A DNA stretch of 64,000 bases from Nitrincola tapanii (GCF_008368715.1 NZ_SMRS01000008.1:1-64000), one strand, 5' to 3'; numbered from the stretch's first letter, positions 9,341-20,552 are shown. The notes: a model not told the origin generated them from the letters alone. Program-made: numbers and translations.

Positions 9341-10026
9341 TTAAACCAGTTCATGAGTTAGCCCGGCGTTTAGGACATCAGTTCCAGGACGAATCTTTGT
9401 TTGAGTTAGCCTTAACTCACCGGAGTTGTGGCAAGCGTAACAACGAGCGCCTAGAGTTTCTGGGCGACTCCATCCTCAATTTTGTGGTCGCGGATGATCT
9501 GTTCCAGCGTTTTCCGCAAGCCAAAGAAGGACAGATGAGTCGTCTAAGAGCCCTGATGGTCAAGGGTGAAACCCTGGCAGAAGTAGCGCGTGAGTTGGGT
9601 TTGGGCGATTACTTACGCTTAGGGTCTGGGGAATTAAAAAGTGGCGGTTTTCGTCGTGACTCCATCCTCGCCGATGCAGTGGAAGCCATTATCGGTGCGC
9701 TGTATTTAGATGCCGGTCTTGAAGTCGCACGCGAATATATTTTGCGCTGGTTTGGACGGCGCTTAAATGAACTCGATCTAGATGGTTCGATTAAAGACTC
9801 AAAAACACGGTTACAAGAGTTTCTGCAAGGGCGGCGTTTAGATTTGCCAGAGTATGAGCTGGTGAGTGTTGAGGGTGAGGCCCATGCGCAGATCTTCCAT
9901 ATACGTTGTCACAGTAGCCTGCTTGATGCGCCCTGTGAGGGGGTTGGCAGTAGCCGTCGCCAAGCCGAACAAGAAGCCGCTAAACAAGCGCTTGAGCGCT
10001 TGAAACAGGATAAAAAGAATGACTGA
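9337..10026 (+). CDS. rnc: Ribonuclease III
   Basis: 229 residues. The RNase III signature [14 protein letters not shown] and the second acidic cluster [13 protein letters not shown] form the two-metal active site. A double-stranded RNA-binding domain fills about residues 155-225 ([25 protein letters not shown]). The enzyme processes rRNA precursors and mRNAs. TTG at 9337 is chosen because it overlaps the preceding TGA (TTGA) and gives a normal N-terminus. It overlaps era by eight bases. Confidence 0.96.
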   Translation: MIKPVHELARRLGHQFQDESLFELALTHRSCGKRNNERLEFLGDSILNFVVADDLFQRFPQAKEGQMSRLRALMVKGETLAEVARELGLGDYLRLGSGELKSGGFRRDSILADAVEAIIGALYLDAGLEVAREYILRWFGRRLNELDLDGSIKDSKTRLQEFLQGRRLDLPEYELVSVEGEAHAQIFHIRCHSSLLDAPCEGVGSSRRQAEQEAAKQALERLKQDKKND

Positions 10027-10921
10027 AGAATCGACCCGCTGTGGTTTTGTGGCCATTGTTGGGCGTCCGAATGTGGGTAAATCCACCTTAATGAACCACA
10101 TTCTCGGCCAGAAAATCAGTATCACATCGCGTAAACCGCAAACTACGCGTCATCAGATTCTGGGAATCAAGACCCAAGGTCAGGATCAAATGATCTATGT
10201 GGATACACCTGGTTTACACGATGATGCGAGCGGTAAAGCACTGAATCGCTTTATGAACAAGGCCGCTGCAGAAGCTCTGCGCTTTGTCGATCTGATCATT
10301 TTTATGGTGGATCGTACGCGCTGGATGCCAGAAGATGAGTTGGTGCTCAATAAACTAATGCATGTTAAGGCACCTGTGGTACTCGTCGTTAACAAAGTGG
10401 ATCAGCTTAAAGATAAAAGTGAGCTGTTACCGCATATCGATATGATTAAAGCAAAACGCGAGTTTGTCGCGATTTTGCCGCTCTCAGCAAAGCAAGGCCA
10501 CAATGTTGAGGCGCTCGAAGAACTCGTTCGGCAGTATCTCCCGCAAGGGCCGCACCACTTCCCTGAAGATCAGATTACAGATCGTAGTTCACGTTTTGTC
10601 GTGGCTGAGATTGTGCGCGAGAAACTGATGCGTAATCTTGGTGATGAAGTACCTTATGGTGTCACGGTTGAGATCGAAGAGTTTGCACATGACGGGACTC
10701 TTTTAACGATCAGCGCTCTGATCTTGGTTGAGCGCGAAGGGCAAAAACGCATTGTGATTGGCGATAAGGGCGCGGTGTTAAAAGCGATTGGTCGTGATGC
10801 CCGACTGGATATTGAGCGTATGTTTGAATGCAAAGTCATGCTCAACCTTTGGGTCAAAGTCCGGCGCGGCTGGTCGGATGATGAGCGCGCGTTGCGCAGC
10901 CTCGGTTATGGTCAGGAATAA
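10019..10921 (+). CDS. era: GTPase Era, 30S ribosomal subunit maturation
   Basis: 300 residues. The GTPase domain has [12 protein letters not shown] (G1), DTPGLH (G3) and NKVDQ (G4). The C-terminal KH domain ([18 protein letters not shown]) binds the 3' end of 16S rRNA. It starts inside the end of rnc and ends in TAATG, sharing one base with recO. The rnc-era-recO order is the classic one. Confidence 0.97.
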   Translation: MTEESTRCGFVAIVGRPNVGKSTLMNHILGQKISITSRKPQTTRHQILGIKTQGQDQMIYVDTPGLHDDASGKALNRFMNKAAAEALRFVDLIIFMVDRTRWMPEDELVLNKLMHVKAPVVLVVNKVDQLKDKSELLPHIDMIKAKREFVAILPLSAKQGHNVEALEELVRQYLPQGPHHFPEDQITDRSSRFVVAEIVREKLMRNLGDEVPYGVTVEIEEFAHDGTLLTISALILVEREGQKRIVIGDKGAVLKAIGRDARLDIERMFECKVMLNLWVKVRRGWSDDERALRSLGYGQE

Positions 10922-11610
10922 TGCCCGCCGCACAGGAGCTCAGTGCGGCTTATGTGCTGCATACTCGAGCCTATCGAGAAACTAGCCTGTTAGTGGATCT
11001 TTTTACCTTAGAGCAAGGGCGCGTTTCAGCGGTGGCACGGGGCGCCCGTCGGCGCGGAGCCTCTGGCCGCTACCAACTTCAGGCGTTCCAGCCTATCCAG
11101 GCGAGTTGGACTGGGCGTCAAGCCTTAAAACAATTGACCCATGCCGAACCTGCGGGTGTGCAACCACAACTACAAGGGCGCAGTTTGTTATGTGGCTTGT
11201 ATGCCAACGAATTGTTGCAGCGTTTATTGCCTGAATTTGAATCCTGCCCTCAGCTTTATCTTTATTACACTTATTTGCTCAATGAGTTACATCTGGCCAA
11301 TGACTTGGAAGGTGCTCTGCGTACTTTTGAACGTAAGCTGCTGGACACCTTGGGTTATGCCTTTCCTTGGCCGCCGTTACAGGATCAGCAGATCCATTAC
11401 CAATATACGCCCGAGACAGGTTTTACACCCTGTATGGCCTCTCAGTACAGTTATCCCGGCATACACTTACAAGCGATCGCGGAAGATTGTTACGAATTGC
11501 CGGAAACGAAACGTCTAGCCAAGCGTTTAATGCGTACGGCATTAGCTGAAGTGTTAGGCCCCAAACCTTTAAAAAGTCGTGAGTTGTTTTTATCCACCAG
11601 GAGACTCTAA
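10921..11610 (+). CDS. recO: DNA repair protein RecO
   Basis: 229 residues. An N-terminal OB-fold (AYVLHTRAYRETSLLVDLFT, GRVSAVARGARRR) is followed by a helical domain. RecO with RecR loads RecA onto SSB-coated single-stranded DNA at gaps. The zinc-binding cysteine set of some RecO proteins is not seen. The start ATG shares a base with the era stop, and pdxJ starts directly after its stop codon. Confidence 0.95.
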   Translation: MPAAQELSAAYVLHTRAYRETSLLVDLFTLEQGRVSAVARGARRRGASGRYQLQAFQPIQASWTGRQALKQLTHAEPAGVQPQLQGRSLLCGLYANELLQRLLPEFESCPQLYLYYTYLLNELHLANDLEGALRTFERKLLDTLGYAFPWPPLQDQQIHYQYTPETGFTPCMASQYSYPGIHLQAIAEDCYELPETKRLAKRLMRTALAEVLGPKPLKSRELFLSTRRL

Positions 11611-12378
11611 ATGAATCCAGGTCAGCGCTTGTTGTTAGGCGTGAACATAGATCATATTGCCACTTTGCGTCAGGCACGTGGAACGCGTTATCCCGATCCA
11701 GTCCATGCCGCTTTGTTGGCAGAGGAAGCCGGTGCAGATGGAATTACTGTGCATTTACGTGAGGATCGCCGCCATATTCAAGAGCGTGATATTCGAATTC
11801 TGGCTCAGGTTTTGCAGACACGCATGAACCTGGAGATGGCGCTGACTCAGGAGATGCTTGATTTTGCACGCGAGATTGCCCCCGCACATATTTGCTTAGT
11901 TCCGGAAAAGCGCGAAGAGCTAACGACTGAAGGGGGCTTAGACGTTATTCAATATGAAGATTCCGTCAAGCGCTTCTGCCATGAACTGGGCGAGCAGGGA
12001 GCAGAGGTCTCTCTGTTTATTGATCCAGATGAGGCTCAGATTGACGCGGCTGTGCGTGTCGGTGCCCCCGCGATCGAACTCCACACGGGGGCGTATGCCG
12101 AGGCGTCAGGAAGCGCACAAATGGCTGAACTGGAACGTATTCGTGCGGCGGCAGTCTATGCTCATCAATGTGGTTTGATTGTGAATGCTGGCCATGGTTT
12201 GCATTACCACAACACCCAAGAGATCGCACAAATCCTGGAGCTGAATGAGCTGAATATTGGCCATGCTTTGATTGCACACGCGATGTTTGTCGGTTTGAAG
12301 GCCGCCGTGGTGGAGATGCAGCATCTGATGCAACACGCACGTAGTCAGGCCTGGCAGTTAGCGCAGTTGTCGGTATGA
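11611..12378 (+). CDS. pdxJ: Pyridoxine 5'-phosphate synthase
   Basis: 255 residues, a TIM-barrel enzyme joining 1-deoxy-D-xylulose 5-phosphate with 3-amino-2-oxopropyl phosphate to make pyridoxine 5'-phosphate. Visible blocks are [39 protein letters not shown]-like MNLEMALT, and [10 protein letters not shown] near the C-terminus. It abuts recO without a gap and overlaps acpS by four bases (ATGA). Confidence 0.97.
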   Translation: MNPGQRLLLGVNIDHIATLRQARGTRYPDPVHAALLAEEAGADGITVHLREDRRHIQERDIRILAQVLQTRMNLEMALTQEMLDFAREIAPAHICLVPEKREELTTEGGLDVIQYEDSVKRFCHELGEQGAEVSLFIDPDEAQIDAAVRVGAPAIELHTGAYAEASGSAQMAELERIRAAAVYAHQCGLIVNAGHGLHYHNTQEIAQILELNELNIGHALIAHAMFVGLKAAVVEMQHLMQHARSQAWQLAQLSV

Positions 12379-12749
12379 TTGTTGGGGTCGGGGTAGATAT
12401 GGTGGTAATTGAACGCATGGCGCAAGCTTTGCAGAGAACGCCTCGTATTGCCCGGCGCTTATTAGCCGATGCCGAATGGCTTGAGTTTGAGCAGGTGAAA
12501 GATCCGGCACGTTTTTTAGCCAAGCGTTTTGCAGTAAAAGAAGCTGTTCTCAAGGCGCTGGGGACCGGCTTAGCACAAGGGATCTCCTGGCAGGAAATCT
12601 GTGTACAAAAAACCGCTGCAGGGCAGCCCTATGTCACTTTACAAGGGCAAGCGGCTCGACAGGCGGAAAGCTTAGGTATACAACACTGGCATGTATCCTA
12701 CTCAGATGAAAAAGCTCAGGTCGTTGCGCTGGCGATTGCAGAAAAATAA
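12375..12749 (+). CDS. acpS: Holo-[acyl-carrier-protein] synthase
   Basis: 124 residues, the normal AcpS length. The Mg-binding start [12 protein letters not shown] and the [19 protein letters not shown] motif mark a group I phosphopantetheinyl transferase, which moves 4'-phosphopantetheine from CoA to acyl carrier protein. It is the last gene of the lepA-acpS run and overlaps pdxJ by four bases. Confidence 0.96.
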   Translation: MIVGVGVDMVVIERMAQALQRTPRIARRLLADAEWLEFEQVKDPARFLAKRFAVKEAVLKALGTGLAQGISWQEICVQKTAAGQPYVTLQGQAARQAESLGIQHWHVSYSDEKAQVVALAIAEK

Positions 12750-12827
12750 TAAGCCTAATCTAGGCGTGTGCAGACAACTTAAAATTAAAGGTCGAGGCTC
12801 GGCCTCTCCTATATAAGGTTTTATGGG

Positions 12828-13730
12828 ATGACAACTAGACACTACCCCACCATTGCCGACTGTGTTGGCCAGACTCCCCTAGTACGTTTACAACGTATTT
12901 CTGTTCCCAATAACAACCTAGTGTTATGTAAATTAGAGGGCAACAACCCGGCAGGGTCGGTCAAGGACCGGCCGGCACTGAGTATGATCAGCCTGGCCGA
13001 GGCGCGTGGCACTATTCGTCCGGGAGATACCTTAATTGAGGCCACTTCGGGCAATACAGGGATTGCTTTAGCCATGGCAGCCGCGATCAAAGGCTATCGT
13101 ATGAAGTTGATCATGCCCGCGAATATGAGCCAAGAGCGTAAATCGGCGATGAGTGCCTATGGTGCTGAGCTGATTGAGGTGAGTCGTGAAGAAGGGATGG
13201 AAGGAGCGCGTGATCTCGCATTGACTCTGCAGGCACAAGGTGAAGGTGTCGTTTTGGATCAGTTCTCCAATCCTGATAATCCAGAAGCGCATTATCGCAC
13301 CACGGGGCCTGAGCTTTGGCAGCAAACCGGGGGAGAAATCACCCATTTTGTTAGCTCTATGGGGACGACGGGCACCATTATGGGCACCTCACGCTACTTA
13401 AAAGAGCAGAATCCAGATATCCAAATTATAGGGTTACAGCCTGCAGATGGTGCCGCGATTCCGGGAATTCGACGTTGGCCCGAAGCCTATCTTCCCAGCA
13501 TATTTGAGCGCCCACGTGTCGATTGGGTGTTGGATATTCAGCAGCAGGATGCGGAAAACATGATGCGACGTTTAGCGCGGGAAGAGGGCATTTTTGCGGG
13601 TGTCTCCTCAGGCGGCTCTGTCGTGGGAGCTTTGCAGGTTGCGGAGCAGACAGAAAACGCGACGATCGTGTGCATCATCTGTGATCGTGGTGATCGTTAT
13701 TTATCCACAGGTGTATTTGATCCGCGTTAA
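12828..13730 (+). CDS. cysM: Cysteine synthase B
   Basis: 300 residues; makes L-cysteine from O-acetylserine and sulfide or thiosulfate with PLP. The PLP lysine is K46 in NNPAGSVKDRPA. The phosphate-binding loop is seen as EATSGNTGIALA, and GTTGTIMGTSRYLKE is typical of CysM rather than CysK. It is followed by relA after 19 bases; the cysM-relA-mazG order is also seen in Pseudomonas. Confidence 0.95.
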   Translation: MTTRHYPTIADCVGQTPLVRLQRISVPNNNLVLCKLEGNNPAGSVKDRPALSMISLAEARGTIRPGDTLIEATSGNTGIALAMAAAIKGYRMKLIMPANMSQERKSAMSAYGAELIEVSREEGMEGARDLALTLQAQGEGVVLDQFSNPDNPEAHYRTTGPELWQQTGGEITHFVSSMGTTGTIMGTSRYLKEQNPDIQIIGLQPADGAAIPGIRRWPEAYLPSIFERPRVDWVLDIQQQDAENMMRRLAREEGIFAGVSSGGSVVGALQVAEQTENATIVCIICDRGDRYLSTGVFDPR

Positions 13731-13749
13731 GGGATTCGGAGCCCGTTCA

Positions 13750-16032
13750 ATGGTTAAAGTACGCGAAGAGCACCCGATACGAGAAGATGGAACTGTAGAT
13801 ATCGATTTATGGTTGCTGAGGTTGCAGCAGCAAATCGATCTCCCGGATCCCCAAGAGCTATGCCGTGCTTGTGAAAAGGTACGAGCTTTACAGGCTGCGG
13901 TTGTGCGTGAGGAAGATGATCTTTGGGCGCGTAACAGCAAAGATTGTTTCCGCACCGGATTAGAAATGGTGCAGATTCTGGCTGAGTTGCAGCAGGATCA
14001 AGAAACTCTGGTGGCTGCCGTCTTGTATCGTGCGGTGCGCCAACAGCTCTTGCCTTTGGCTGAGGTACGTAAAGAGTTCGGTCAGACAATCGCCCAGTTG
14101 ATAGAGGGTGTCTTGCAAATGGCGGCGATCGGGAGTCGCAAAAACCCTCGACTCGATGCCAATGTCCTCGGTGATAGTGAAGCCCAGGTGGATAACCTGC
14201 GCAAAATGTTAGTGGCGATGATTGACGATGTCCGTGTCGCTTTAATCAAGATTGCCGAACGTACCTGCGCTATTCGTGGTGTGAAAGATGGGACACGTAA
14301 AAAGCGCTATTTAGTGGCGCGTGAGGTGTTTGATATCTATGCACCCTTGGCTCATCGTTTAGGCATCGGCCATATTAAATGGGAGCTGGAAGATCTCTCA
14401 TTTCGTTATCTGAAGCCCAATGATTATAAACATATCGCGCACCTGCTCGATGAGAAACGCTTAGATCGTCAACTCTTCATCAATGAGGTCGTTGAGATGC
14501 TGCGCAGCCGTTTAAAAGAGGCGGCGATTGACGGTGAGGTGCAGGGCCGTGCTAAGCACATCTATAGCATTTGGCGCAAAATGCAGCGTAAGAACATTGA
14601 GTTTAATCAAGTATATGATGTGCGCGCGGTACGGGTTTTAGTGCCGGAGATTCGAGATTGCTATACCGTTTTAGGCATCGTCCACGGACTTTGGCGCAAC
14701 ATACCGAATGAGTTTGATGATTATATTGCCTCGCCTAAGGCCAATGGTTATCGCTCTTTGCACACCGCTGTGTTTGGTCCGGAAGGGAAGGTTTTAGAGG
14801 TACAAATACGTACCTTTGACATGCATGAAGAGGCTGAGTTAGGGGTCTGTGCCCATCACCTCTACAAGGGCACAGACACGCGTGCCCGTAAAGACGGCTA
14901 TGAAGAGAAGATCTCCTGGTTACGCCAGGTCTTAGAGTGGCATGAAGATCTGGGGGATAGCGAAGGGTTACGCGATATTCTGCGTGGCGATGTGACTCAG
15001 GATCGAGTCTATGTTTTTACCCCTGATGGTCATGTCATTGATATGCCATCCGGCTCGACCCCTGTGGATTTCGCCTATCGAGTGCATACGGAAATTGGTC
15101 ATCGTTGTCGGGGGGCTAAGGTGAATGGCCGTATCGTGCCACTCAACCATATCCTCAAAACCGGTGATCAGGTGGAAATACTCACTGCAGCAGAAGAGCG
15201 TCCTCGACGTGATTGGTTGAATGGAAACCTCGGCTTTGTTACGACTTCGCGTGCCCGAGCCAAAGTGGCTCATTGGTTTAAGCTACAAGCAAAAGAGCAA
15301 AATGCTGAAGCCGGGCGTGAGATGGTGGAGCGCGAGATGCGTCGTTTGGCGCTCGATATCCACCAGCATGATCTCAAACAAATTGCCTTGGCGGTGAACT
15401 TCAAAAATACTGAGGATATGTTTGCGGCCGTAGGTGCGGGTGATCTGCGTCTCTCACAAATTATTCATGAAGCACAAAAAGCGCTGGAACCTGCGCCGAG
15501 CCAAGAAGATCTTCTGGAGAAAGTTGTTTCGACGCGAGGCCCACATAGCAGTGATGCGCGTCATCTCGGTGAGGGTGTGCGGATTCAAGGGGTTGGAAAT
15601 CTCCTGACCGTGATTGCCAGCTGTTGTAAACCCGTGCCCGGTGATCCGATCGTTGGCTTCATTACTCAAGGGCGTGGTGTATCGATTCACCATGAAAACT
15701 GCAGTAATTTGCTGACCCTGCGTGAAATGGAACCTCGGCGTATCGTCACAGTGGAGTGGGATGAAGCCGGGGAGTCGACCTATCCGGTGGATATCCGCAT
15801 CGAAGCCTATGATCGTTCCGGTTTGTTGCGGGATGTGATGATGATTTTGGCCAATGAAAAACTAAACATTTTGGCGGCCAATACGCTCACGGATAAGCAC
15901 AGTAATATTGCACGCTTGTCGATGACCGTCGAGATTTCGCGCCTGGAAATGTTGGGGCGCTTGATGGATAAACTGAATCAGTTACCCAACGTGATCGATG
16001 TCCATCGTGAGCGTGATGGAAAAGTAAGATGA
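13750..16032 (+). CDS. relA: GTP pyrophosphokinase RelA, (p)ppGpp synthetase
   Basis: 760 residues from ATG 13750, which has GGAG just upstream and matches the usual RelA start; a longer in-frame reading exists but runs into cysM. The N-terminal hydrolase-like domain lacks the HD catalytic pair, so hydrolysis is not expected. The synthetase domain carries EFDDYIASPKANGYRSLHT, whose acidic EFDD is RelA-type rather than SpoT-type. A TGS domain (VYVFTPDGHVIDMPSGSTP), a Cys-containing region (SCCKPVPGDPI) and a C-terminal ACT domain (SGLLRDVMMIL) follow. It senses uncharged tRNA on ribosomes. Confidence 0.96.
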   Translation: MVKVREEHPIREDGTVDIDLWLLRLQQQIDLPDPQELCRACEKVRALQAAVVREEDDLWARNSKDCFRTGLEMVQILAELQQDQETLVAAVLYRAVRQQLLPLAEVRKEFGQTIAQLIEGVLQMAAIGSRKNPRLDANVLGDSEAQVDNLRKMLVAMIDDVRVALIKIAERTCAIRGVKDGTRKKRYLVAREVFDIYAPLAHRLGIGHIKWELEDLSFRYLKPNDYKHIAHLLDEKRLDRQLFINEVVEMLRSRLKEAAIDGEVQGRAKHIYSIWRKMQRKNIEFNQVYDVRAVRVLVPEIRDCYTVLGIVHGLWRNIPNEFDDYIASPKANGYRSLHTAVFGPEGKVLEVQIRTFDMHEEAELGVCAHHLYKGTDTRARKDGYEEKISWLRQVLEWHEDLGDSEGLRDILRGDVTQDRVYVFTPDGHVIDMPSGSTPVDFAYRVHTEIGHRCRGAKVNGRIVPLNHILKTGDQVEILTAAEERPRRDWLNGNLGFVTTSRARAKVAHWFKLQAKEQNAEAGREMVEREMRRLALDIHQHDLKQIALAVNFKNTEDMFAAVGAGDLRLSQIIHEAQKALEPAPSQEDLLEKVVSTRGPHSSDARHLGEGVRIQGVGNLLTVIASCCKPVPGDPIVGFITQGRGVSIHHENCSNLLTLREMEPRRIVTVEWDEAGESTYPVDIRIEAYDRSGLLRDVMMILANEKLNILAANTLTDKHSNIARLSMTVEISRLEMLGRLMDKLNQLPNVIDVHRERDGKVR

Positions 16033-16856
16033 GTTATCAGCTCCAAGATCTGCTTTACTTGATGCAACGTCTGCGCAGTCCGGAAGGGGGCTGTCCTTGG
16101 GATCGGGCGCAAAACTTTGCCAGCATCGTACCTCATACACTTGAGGAAGTGTATGAGGTGGTAGATGCGATTGAGCGCGAGGATTGGGGCCATCTCAAGG
16201 GTGAGTTGGGTGATCTGTTCTTTCAAGTCATCTTTTATGCGCAATTGGCTCAGGAAGAGGGGCGTTTTGACTTTCACGACATCCTGGATGCCTTAGTGGT
16301 CAAATTACTGCGTCGTCATCCGCATGTGTTTCCCAATGCAGAGTTATATCAGTCGCTGGAGGCCGCACCTCCGGTGTCGATGGAGGAGGTGGGTCAGCTT
16401 TGGGAAGCGATCAAACATACCGAACGTGCAGAAGAGGCACCACATCAGCCCACACGACACCTTGCTGATATTCCCACCAGTCTGCCGGGTTTAACCCGCG
16501 CACGTAAGCTCCAGAAACGCGCCGCCCAAGTGGGTTTTGATTGGCCCGATCCGAGTGGTGTGTTGGATAAAATTGAAGAGGAGATTCAAGAGCTCAGAGC
16601 CGCGATTGCCTCGGGTCGGCAGGCTGAGATACAGGATGAAATGGGTGATCTGCTGTTCGCTCAGGTGAATCTCTGTCGTCACCTCAAGGTGGATCCAGAG
16701 CAGGCGCTGCGCAGCACTAATCGTAAATTTGAACGACGTTTTGATTTTATTGAGCAACAGGTGCAAAGTGCTGGGGGTGACTGGACACGTTTCAGTCTAC
16801 AGGCGTTAGATGCCTGGTGGCGAGCGGCAAAAGAGCAGGAGAAAAAACATGAGTGA
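16029..16856 (+). CDS. mazG: Nucleoside triphosphate pyrophosphohydrolase MazG
   Basis: 275 residues with two MazG domains. The first has the CPWDRAQNFASI block and metal-binding EExYE acids (HTLEEVYEVVDAIE, GELGDLFFQVIF). The second repeats the pattern (DKIEEEIQELRAAI, DEMGDLLFAQVNLCRHL). It hydrolyses NTPs to NMP and pyrophosphate, housekeeping against aberrant nucleotides. It overlaps relA by four bases (ATGA) and ppc by eight. Confidence 0.95.
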   Translation: MSYQLQDLLYLMQRLRSPEGGCPWDRAQNFASIVPHTLEEVYEVVDAIEREDWGHLKGELGDLFFQVIFYAQLAQEEGRFDFHDILDALVVKLLRRHPHVFPNAELYQSLEAAPPVSMEEVGQLWEAIKHTERAEEAPHQPTRHLADIPTSLPGLTRARKLQKRAAQVGFDWPDPSGVLDKIEEEIQELRAAIASGRQAEIQDEMGDLLFAQVNLCRHLKVDPEQALRSTNRKFERRFDFIEQQVQSAGGDWTRFSLQALDAWWRAAKEQEKKHE

Positions 16857-19461
16857 TCTGCATGAAGCCTTGCGTGATGATGTACGTATGCTGGGTGAAA
16901 GTTTAGGGAAAACCATTTCGGCTCATCTCGGTGAGCCGTTTCTCGCTAAGGTGGAACAGATACGCCAGTTAGCCAAAGAGGGCCGCAACGCCGATAAGCC
17001 GGAGCAGGGTGATTTACTGCAGGCGATAGGTGAACTGGAAAAGGATGAAGTGTTGCCCGTCGCGCGTGCCTTCACTCAATTTCTTAATCTTGCCAATATT
17101 GCTGAAGAACATCATCGAGTCAGGCGACGTTTAGATAGCCTGGAAAAAGAGGTTCCCGATGGGATGGGAGTCTTGATTGCAGATTTGCTGGCGCAGGGGA
17201 TTCAGCCTGAGCAGATCAAGGACACCTTTGGGCAGATGCAGATTGATTTGGTGCTGACGGCGCATCCAACAGAAGTGAACCGTCGCACATTGATTCAAAA
17301 GTACGATGGCATTATTGAGTGCCTGCGAGAGTTGGATCGTGAAGAGCCTGCTCAGGGGCGTCTTGAACAACTGATCGCTCAGATCTGGCATACGGATGAA
17401 ATCCGCAAACAGCGCCCAACCCCTGTGGATGAAGCTAAATGGGGATTTGCCGTGATTGAGAACTCGCTCTGGCAGGCAGTTCCTCATTTCTATCGACAGC
17501 TGGATCAGCAACTGCGGGAGCAGCTCAATGAAGGTTTGCCATTGACACTGTCTCCAATACGTTTCTGTTCTTGGATGGGCGGCGATCGTGATGGTAATCC
17601 AAATGTCACGGCTAAGGTAACGCATGAAGTTTTAGGATTGGCGCGCTGGATGGCCGCTGATCTGTTTGCCCGAGATGTGGATCTGCTGCGTGCTGAACTC
17701 TCCATGTATCAGGCCAGTCCTGAGTTAAAGGCGCGTGTTGGAGAGGTTTCTGAACCCTATCGTGCACTCTTAGGCGAGTTGCGTGCTCAGCTGGTGCAAA
17801 CACGAGAAGCCTTATCTAAACAGTTAAAAGGTTTGCCGACCGAAGCGCCGAGCTTAATTCAGGATCAAGATCTGCTTGAACCCTTGTTGCTGTGTCATGC
17901 TTCCCTGTGTGCTTGCGGTATGGCCAACATTGCTTCAGGTCTACTGGAAGATATCATCCGCCGTGCGGCCTGTTTTGGTTTGTCGTTGGTGAAGTTAGAT
18001 ATCCGTCAGAATGCTGAGCGCCATGCTGCCGTTTTTCAAGAGCTTGTCGAATTTTATCAACTCGGTGATTATCTGAGCTGGCCAGAAACACAGAAACAGC
18101 AGTTTCTATTAAGTGAGCTAGAATCACGTCGACCCTTAATTCCACGCGATTGGCATCCCTCCGCAGAAGTACAGGAGGTCTTAGACACTTGTCGAGAGGT
18201 CGCCTTAGCCCAACCGGCGTCTCTGGGGTCCTATGTGATCTCTATGGCGAGCTATCCTTCAGATGTGTTGGCGGTGATTCTCTTGTTGCAAGAGCAAGGT
18301 ATGCACTTCCCGATTCGGGTGGTGCCACTGTTTGAAACTCTGTCGGATCTGGACGGAGCGCCAGAATGTATCGATCAGCTACTTTCTTTGCCTTGGTATC
18401 ATGCCTATACCCAAGGGCATCAAGAGGTGATGATCGGTTATTCCGATTCTTCAAAAGATGCCGGTCAGCTGGCAGCCGCTTGGGGCCAGTATCGAGCACA
18501 GCAAGCGTTGACCCAAGTGTGTCAGGCACATCAAGTGCATCTCACCCTCTTTCATGGTCGCGGGGGAACGGTCGGACGTGGAGGTGGCCCAAGCCATACT
18601 GCTATCTTGTCGCAGGCACCAGGTTCGGTCGATGCGACACTGCGGGTGACTGAGCAGGGCGAGATGATTCGTTTTAAGTTCGGTATTCCCGAACTGGCGG
18701 TCCGCAATCTGGAGCTTTATGCTGGCGCGGTATTAAAGGCAACCCTGGCACCGGGTAAGCCGGCCCAGGCTCAGTGGTGCCAGTATATGGATCATTTGGC
18801 TCAACAGGGGTTGCAAAGTTATCGTGCTGTGGTGCGTGAAGATCCTCAGTTTGTGCCTTATTTCCGCTCCACAACACCAGAGCAAGAACTGGCCAAGTTA
18901 CCCCTTGGCTCACGCCCAGCGAAGCGCCGTATGGATGGGGGCGTGGAAAGTCTGAGAGCGATCCCTTGGATCTTTGCCTGGACGCAAATTCGTCTACTCT
19001 TGCCCGCTTGGTTGGGATCTGATACGGCTTTTGGCCAAGCGATTGCCCAGGGTGAGTTGGATAGGTTACAGGAAATGTATGCCAACTGGCCCTTCTTCCG
19101 CTCCAATATTGACATGCTGGAGATGGTTTTAGCGAAGTGTGATACCGGAATTGCGGCCTATTATGAGCGACGTTTAACTTCGGACGAGCTGGGCGTATTA
19201 GGTGCCAGTCTTCGCGATCGTCTAGAGCAGATGGTGAAGGCCATTAAAGCGATTAAAGGTTTGTCGGAGGAAGCACCTCTTCTCGCAGGGAACCCAGTCA
19301 TTCGACAGTCGATTGAGGTCCGTAATCCTTATCTGGATCCTTTGCATGTTTTGCAGGCCGAATTACTCTATCGTGATCGCAATCAGCCTGATCAACGCCT
19401 AGAACAAGCGCTGATGGTGACGATGGCGGGGATCTCAGCCGGTATGCGTAATACCGGTTAA
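16849..19461 (+). CDS. ppc: Phosphoenolpyruvate carboxylase
   Basis: 871 residues from ATG 16849, preceded by AGGAG; E. coli Ppc has 883. It carboxylates PEP to oxaloacetate, replenishing the TCA cycle. Seen are the catalytic histidine block LTAHPTEVNRRTL, the GGDRDGNPNVT loop, LVKLDIRQNAERH, GYSDSSKDAG, FHGRGGTVGRGGGP and the C-terminal GISAGMRNTG. Its start lies inside the end of mazG. A clear terminator follows. Confidence 0.97.
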   Translation: MSDLHEALRDDVRMLGESLGKTISAHLGEPFLAKVEQIRQLAKEGRNADKPEQGDLLQAIGELEKDEVLPVARAFTQFLNLANIAEEHHRVRRRLDSLEKEVPDGMGVLIADLLAQGIQPEQIKDTFGQMQIDLVLTAHPTEVNRRTLIQKYDGIIECLRELDREEPAQGRLEQLIAQIWHTDEIRKQRPTPVDEAKWGFAVIENSLWQAVPHFYRQLDQQLREQLNEGLPLTLSPIRFCSWMGGDRDGNPNVTAKVTHEVLGLARWMAADLFARDVDLLRAELSMYQASPELKARVGEVSEPYRALLGELRAQLVQTREALSKQLKGLPTEAPSLIQDQDLLEPLLLCHASLCACGMANIASGLLEDIIRRAACFGLSLVKLDIRQNAERHAAVFQELVEFYQLGDYLSWPETQKQQFLLSELESRRPLIPRDWHPSAEVQEVLDTCREVALAQPASLGSYVISMASYPSDVLAVILLLQEQGMHFPIRVVPLFETLSDLDGAPECIDQLLSLPWYHAYTQGHQEVMIGYSDSSKDAGQLAAAWGQYRAQQALTQVCQAHQVHLTLFHGRGGTVGRGGGPSHTAILSQAPGSVDATLRVTEQGEMIRFKFGIPELAVRNLELYAGAVLKATLAPGKPAQAQWCQYMDHLAQQGLQSYRAVVREDPQFVPYFRSTTPEQELAKLPLGSRPAKRRMDGGVESLRAIPWIFAWTQIRLLLPAWLGSDTAFGQAIAQGELDRLQEMYANWPFFRSNIDMLEMVLAKCDTGIAAYYERRLTSDELGVLGASLRDRLEQMVKAIKAIKGLSEEAPLLAGNPVIRQSIEVRNPYLDPLHVLQAELLYRDRNQPDQRLEQALMVTMAGISAGMRNTG

Positions 19462-19490
19462 AAAGTCCTAGGCCTAATGTCGAATTGTCG

Positions 19491-20251
<761 letters not shown>

Positions 20252-20279
20252 GCCTTGACGCGGTACCACCTTATACCAG

Positions 20280-20306
20280 ACCCCGGCTTGCCGGGGTTTT
20301 GATTTT
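20280..20306 (+). terminator. Terminator after adk
   Basis: ACCCCGG-CTTG-CCGGGGT is a perfect stem followed by TTTGATTTTT, about 30 bases after the adk stop. Confidence 0.88.
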
Positions 20307-20354
20307 TAACCTTATTTTAAATTCTAGCTTTCTTAAATTATTGAGAGTGAATCG

Positions 20355-20552
20355 ATGGCAGATGAAACGGGCATGCCTGAACCTCAGCCGCCCAATGACG
20401 ATGAGTGTTGTGGAGGCGGCGCTTGCTGTCCCTGCGTGTGGGATAGTTATTATGAGCGTCGGCGTATCTGGCTAGCACATCAGGCAGAGCGTAAAAAGCA
20501 ACAAGCGGCAGATGCCTGTGGTGAGACTGAATCTGATCCGCCTTTTTGCTAA
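20355..20552 (+). CDS. Small Cys-rich protein with oxidoreductase-like motif
   Basis: 65 residues. The core [19 protein letters not shown] matches the short 'oxidoreductase-like protein, N-terminal' family (Cys-Cys-Gly...Cys-x-x-Cys-Val-Trp-Asp-x-Tyr). The six cysteines before residue 30 could bind a metal, but no reaction is known. ATG is preceded by TTGAGAGTG. It sits between adk and rlmB, ending 35 bases before the rlmB start. Confidence 0.75.
   Translation: MADETGMPEPQPPNDDECCGGGACCPCVWDSYYERRRIWLAHQAERKKQQAADACGETESDPPFC

Noticed and set aside
12017-12553. 178-residue open frame antisense to pdxJ and acpS
   Set aside because: Lies wholly across two well-recognised genes, is rich in Arg/Ser/Thr/Pro as expected of a shadow frame, and has no family resemblance.
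13594-13749. N-terminal extension of relA
   Set aside because: It would overlap cysM by over 130 bases in another frame; ATG 13750 has its own ribosome site and matches the normal RelA N-terminus.
17131-17625. 164-residue open frame antisense to ppc
   Set aside because: Shadow of a conserved enzyme gene; no motif or ribosome site.
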